Of a stretch of 7,001 nt of DNA, positions 4,547 through 7,001 are shown one piece after another (within the stretch, counting starts at the first letter, position 1; every line of letters starts with the position of its first letter). The stretch is from Clostridia bacterium. GTDB taxonomy: Bacteria > Bacillota > Clostridia > Oscillospirales > Acutalibacteraceae. A program made the position numbers and the translations under genes. Below the pieces are notes generated by a model. That model had not been told where the DNA came from. It worked only from the letters and a program-made list of their open reading frames with translations, and did no database searches. The stretch is taken from the NCBI GenBank assembly GCA_017615405.1, contig JAGAAE010000029.1:1-7001 (forward strand). The letters are read 5' to 3'.

Positions 4547-6742
4547 ATGGAAAACACGGAAAAAATCGAAGGTCTTATTGAAAGAATTACATATAAAAAC
4601 GAATCGAACGGTTACACGGTCTGCCTCGTCAGGGTCGGAAATACCCGCGTGACCGCGGTTGGGATCATGCCCTTTTTATCCGAAGGCGAAACGGCGTCGT
4701 TTGAGGGAAAATACGTCGTCCATCCGACCTACGGAGATCAGTTCTCGGTGACCTCCTTTGAGCGGAAAGCACCTAAAACCGTCGGTGCCATTTTGAGGTA
4801 TCTTTCATCGGGCATCATAAAGGGCGTAGGTCCCGCGACCGCCGAAAGGATAGTTGAAAGATTCAAGGAAAAATCGCTCGATATAATAAGCTCGCATCCC
4901 GAACAGATCGCTCTTATCAAGGGAATAAGTACCGAAAAAGCACTGGCGATCTCGGCGGAATATAATAAGCAATACGGCGTCAGGGATATAATGCTGCTCC
5001 TTTCCCCCTACGAAGTAACTCCCGAATTTTGCGTAAAGGTCTTCAGAGCACTCGGCGACGACGCGACCGTGATCATAAAGAACGATCCTTACGTTCTTTG
5101 CGAAGAGGAAATCGGTCTTTCTTTTGAAAAGGCGGAAAAAATCGCCTTTGATTTCGGGATCGAGGCCGACAGCGAGACCCGTCTTCTGGCAGGCATAGAG
5201 CATATATTAAGGAGAAATCTCGGAAACGGTCATACCTGCCTTCCAAAGGAAAAACTTGTCGCTGTCGCCGTAAAACTTCTCGAAAGCGACTATTATCGGA
5301 TCGAAAACATCCTTGATAAGGCGGTCGCCGGTATGAGGCTTGCGTCAAAGGCGGTCGGCGGCACGACCTTTTTTGCCATACCCGATTATATCTATGCCGA
5401 AGAATATATCGCCGCAAAACTGTCTTCGCTTTATTTGTCCGCCGAAAAACTTACCGCCGTCAGCGATCTCGAGATCGACTATTTTGAGAACAGGATACAT
5501 ACAAAATTTGAAGAAATACAACGTGACGCCATAAAGCGCGCGGTCGAAAGCGGCGTCTTTATCCTTACCGGAGGCCCCGGGACCGGGAAAACGACAACGA
5601 TAAACGCGATCATAGGATTGTTTGAGCAGAGAGGACTTAAAATATCCCTCGCCGCCCCGACCGGGAGAGCCGCGAAACGTATGAGCGAACTTACTTCAAG
5701 GGAGGCAAAAACACTCCACCGCCTTTTGCAGGTCGAATGGGACGATTCCGACCGACCGACCTTTGCAAAAAACGAACGGGACCCTCTTAACAGTGACGTC
5801 GTCATCGTTGACGAGGCGTCAATGGTGGACGTTCTGCTTTTTGAAAGCCTGTTAAAGGCGCTGCGTCCGGCGTCACGCCTTATCATAGTCGGCGATTCAA
5901 GGCAGCTGCCGAGCGTGTCGGCAGGCAACGTTTTAGGAGATATCATCGAAAGCGGCAAATTCCCCTCCGTTACGCTTCAAAAGGTTTTCAGGCAGGCAAA
6001 ACAAAGCGCCATAATTAACACCGCCCACGCGATAATAAACGAACGCCCGATAGATTTTTCAAACAAGAACAACGATTTCTTCTTTATTCCGAAACCTTCG
6101 GCGTTTGACGTCGTCGAAACGGTCAGGGATCTTTGTTTCAAACGTCTTCCCGATACGTATTCATTTGATCCTGTCAGAGATATTCAGGTGATATGCGCCT
6201 CAAAGATGTATGAAACAGGGATAACCAACCTCAATAACGTTCTTCAACAGGCGCTCAACCCGAAAACGGTCGATCAGCCCGAGATATTCAACAGGGGCGT
6301 CGCCTTCCGCGTAAAAGACAAGGTCATGCAGATAAAGAACAACTACGATATCCCTCTTGAAAGCGACAGCGGCGAGTCCTCGACCGGAGTTTTCAACGGT
6401 GACGTCGGTTTTATAACCGAGATCGATATAAAAGGCGGCATCGTCAAGGTTAGATTTGATGATAAAACAGCGACCTATAACGTCGGCAATATGAACGAGC
6501 TTGAACTCGCTTATGCAATAACCGTTCACAAGAGTCAGGGCAGCGAGTTTCCCTGCGTTATCATCCCGACCGCCAATATCCCGGAAAAACTTATGTATCG
6601 AAACCTTATCTACACCGGCGTTACGAGGGCAAAAAGGATGCTTGTGGTCGTCGGCAGTAAAGAGGTCTTCTTAAAAATGGCGGCAAACGACAAAAAGACG
6701 CTGAGATATACGTTATTGAAAGAGTTTTTATATGAACGTTAA
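4547..6742 (+). CDS. recD2: RecD2-type ATP-dependent 5'-3' DNA helicase
   Basis: This 731-residue superfamily 1B helicase is of the RecD2 (RecD-like, RecBC-independent) type, which acts on DNA in replication and repair. The N-terminal part (about 1-75) is the OB-like domain, beginning KIEGLIERITYKNESNGYTV. It is followed by helix-hairpin-helix segments (about 86-106, GIIKGVGPATAERI, and 123-139, LIKGISTEKALAI), which distinguish RecD2 from RecD. The motor has Walker A GGPGTGKT (342-349), APTGRAAKR (370-378), Walker B VIVDEASMVD (419-428), VGDSRQLPSV (448-457), FRQ (481-483), an SH3-like insertion near 615-650, AITVHKSQGSEF (657-668) and YTGVTRAKR (689-697). All motifs are intact and the length is normal. 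GGAGG at 4539-4543 is only three bases from the ATG, which is short, but the family N-terminus fits this start. The following comF gene overlaps the 3' end. Confidence 0.96.
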   Translation: MENTEKIEGLIERITYKNESNGYTVCLVRVGNTRVTAVGIMPFLSEGETASFEGKYVVHPTYGDQFSVTSFERKAPKTVGAILRYLSSGIIKGVGPATAERIVERFKEKSLDIISSHPEQIALIKGISTEKALAISAEYNKQYGVRDIMLLLSPYEVTPEFCVKVFRALGDDATVIIKNDPYVLCEEEIGLSFEKAEKIAFDFGIEADSETRLLAGIEHILRRNLGNGHTCLPKEKLVAVAVKLLESDYYRIENILDKAVAGMRLASKAVGGTTFFAIPDYIYAEEYIAAKLSSLYLSAEKLTAVSDLEIDYFENRIHTKFEEIQRDAIKRAVESGVFILTGGPGTGKTTTINAIIGLFEQRGLKISLAAPTGRAAKRMSELTSREAKTLHRLLQVEWDDSDRPTFAKNERDPLNSDVVIVDEASMVDVLLFESLLKALRPASRLIIVGDSRQLPSVSAGNVLGDIIESGKFPSVTLQKVFRQAKQSAIINTAHAIINERPIDFSNKNNDFFFIPKPSAFDVVETVRDLCFKRLPDTYSFDPVRDIQVICASKMYETGITNLNNVLQQALNPKTVDQPEIFNRGVAFRVKDKVMQIKNNYDIPLESDSGESSTGVFNGDVGFITEIDIKGGIVKVRFDDKTATYNVGNMNELELAYAITVHKSQGSEFPCVIIPTANIPEKLMYRNLIYTGVTRAKRMLVVVGSKEVFLKMAANDKKTLRYTLLKEFLYER

Positions 6743-7001
6743 AATGTTTTTCAGAAGGGTCTTCGGGTTTTTCTTTCCAAACGTTTGTATGTCCTGCGGG
6801 AAGATAATAGACGAGGGCGAACACCTGTGTGAAGACTGCAAAATTAATCTTTTGGATATTTCCGCCGACGCGGCGTGCCCGTTTTGCGGGATTGAAAAAC
6901 CGGACTGCGACTGTGCCTACTCGGTCTACTACTTCAATGGGGCGGCAGCCTGTTTTTATAACGAAGGCACGGCAAAGAGCATAGTATATAAGTATAAACT
7001 C
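6732..7001 (+). CDS. comF: ComF family protein (N-terminal part, cut by window edge)
   Basis: Ninety residues are visible, ending at the window edge. Eight cysteines lie in pairs at 19/22, 33/36, 49/52 and 59/61 (VCMSCG, LCEDC, CPFCG, CDC), the pattern of a double zinc ribbon found at the N-terminus of ComF proteins. It is followed by a Tyr-rich stretch and YNEGTAKSIVYKYKL, where the phosphoribosyltransferase-like domain normally begins. ComF-type proteins support DNA uptake and related DNA processing in B. subtilis, Haemophilus and others. The start at ATG 6732 overlaps recD2 by 11 nt with only a weak GAAAGAG (6718-6724) ahead, so translation is probably coupled. ATG 6744 is an alternative with no better site. 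The symbol is used in the family sense. Confidence 0.88.
   Translation, partial: MNVKMFFRRVFGFFFPNVCMSCGKIIDEGEHLCEDCKINLLDISADAACPFCGIEKPDCDCAYSVYYFNGAAACFYNEGTAKSIVYKYKL

Noticed and set aside
5479..5958. Minus-strand open frame of 159 codons opposite the RecD2 Walker A/B region
   Set aside because: Shadow of the recD2 coding strand; its low-complexity Ser/Arg-rich product has no recognisable motif.
6621..6824. Minus-strand open frame across the recD2-comF junction
   Set aside because: Overlaps two well-supported plus-strand genes and shows no motif or start signals.

Overview
The window looks like a chromosomal segment from an anaerobic Firmicute of the class Clostridia, probably near the Oscillospiraceae/Ruminococcaceae. 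The reasons are strong GGAGG-type ribosome binding sites, sigma-A-like promoters, a c-di-AMP cyclase/YbbR pair, a RecD2-type helicase, and a DUF3343 protein beside a class V aminotransferase-fold enzyme. The assignment is by gene content only. No mobile element, CRISPR array, tRNA or rRNA was seen, and base composition and codon style appear uniform by eye.

Layout. Positions 1-485 (minus strand) hold the N-terminal 161 residues of a PLP-dependent aminotransferase of the Rv3722c-like aspartate aminotransferase family. It is transcribed leftward from a good promoter (TTGCAA, 17 bp, TATAAT) at 512-540. Everything after about 580 runs rightward. A 67-residue DUF3343 protein starts at a TTG (651-854). 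It is followed by a class V aminotransferase-fold cysteine desulfurase-like protein (920-2041), and the two form a plausible sulfur/selenium handling pair. A promoter-like gap then leads into cdaA (2127-3050, diadenylate cyclase) and cdaR (3031-4146, YbbR-domain regulator), which overlap by 20 nt.

A strong, imperfect inverted repeat (4163-4201) separates cdaR from an unrecognised 110-residue protein with one N-terminal membrane segment (4203-4535). That gene is followed closely by recD2 (4547-6742) and by the start of a comF-family gene (6732 to the window edge), which overlaps the end of recD2 by 11 nt.

How the genes work together. CdaA makes c-di-AMP and CdaR is its membrane-anchored modulator. 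RecD2 and ComF suggest a DNA repair/uptake module. The DUF3343 protein may accept sulfur or selenium from the neighbouring desulfurase-like enzyme. I found no clear new multi-gene system. The spots most worth a second look are the 4163-4201 inverted repeat, which holds a perfect TATAAT in its centre and the ribosome binding site of the unknown gene in its 3' arm; the DUF3343/desulfurase pair; and the absence of glmM after cdaAR.
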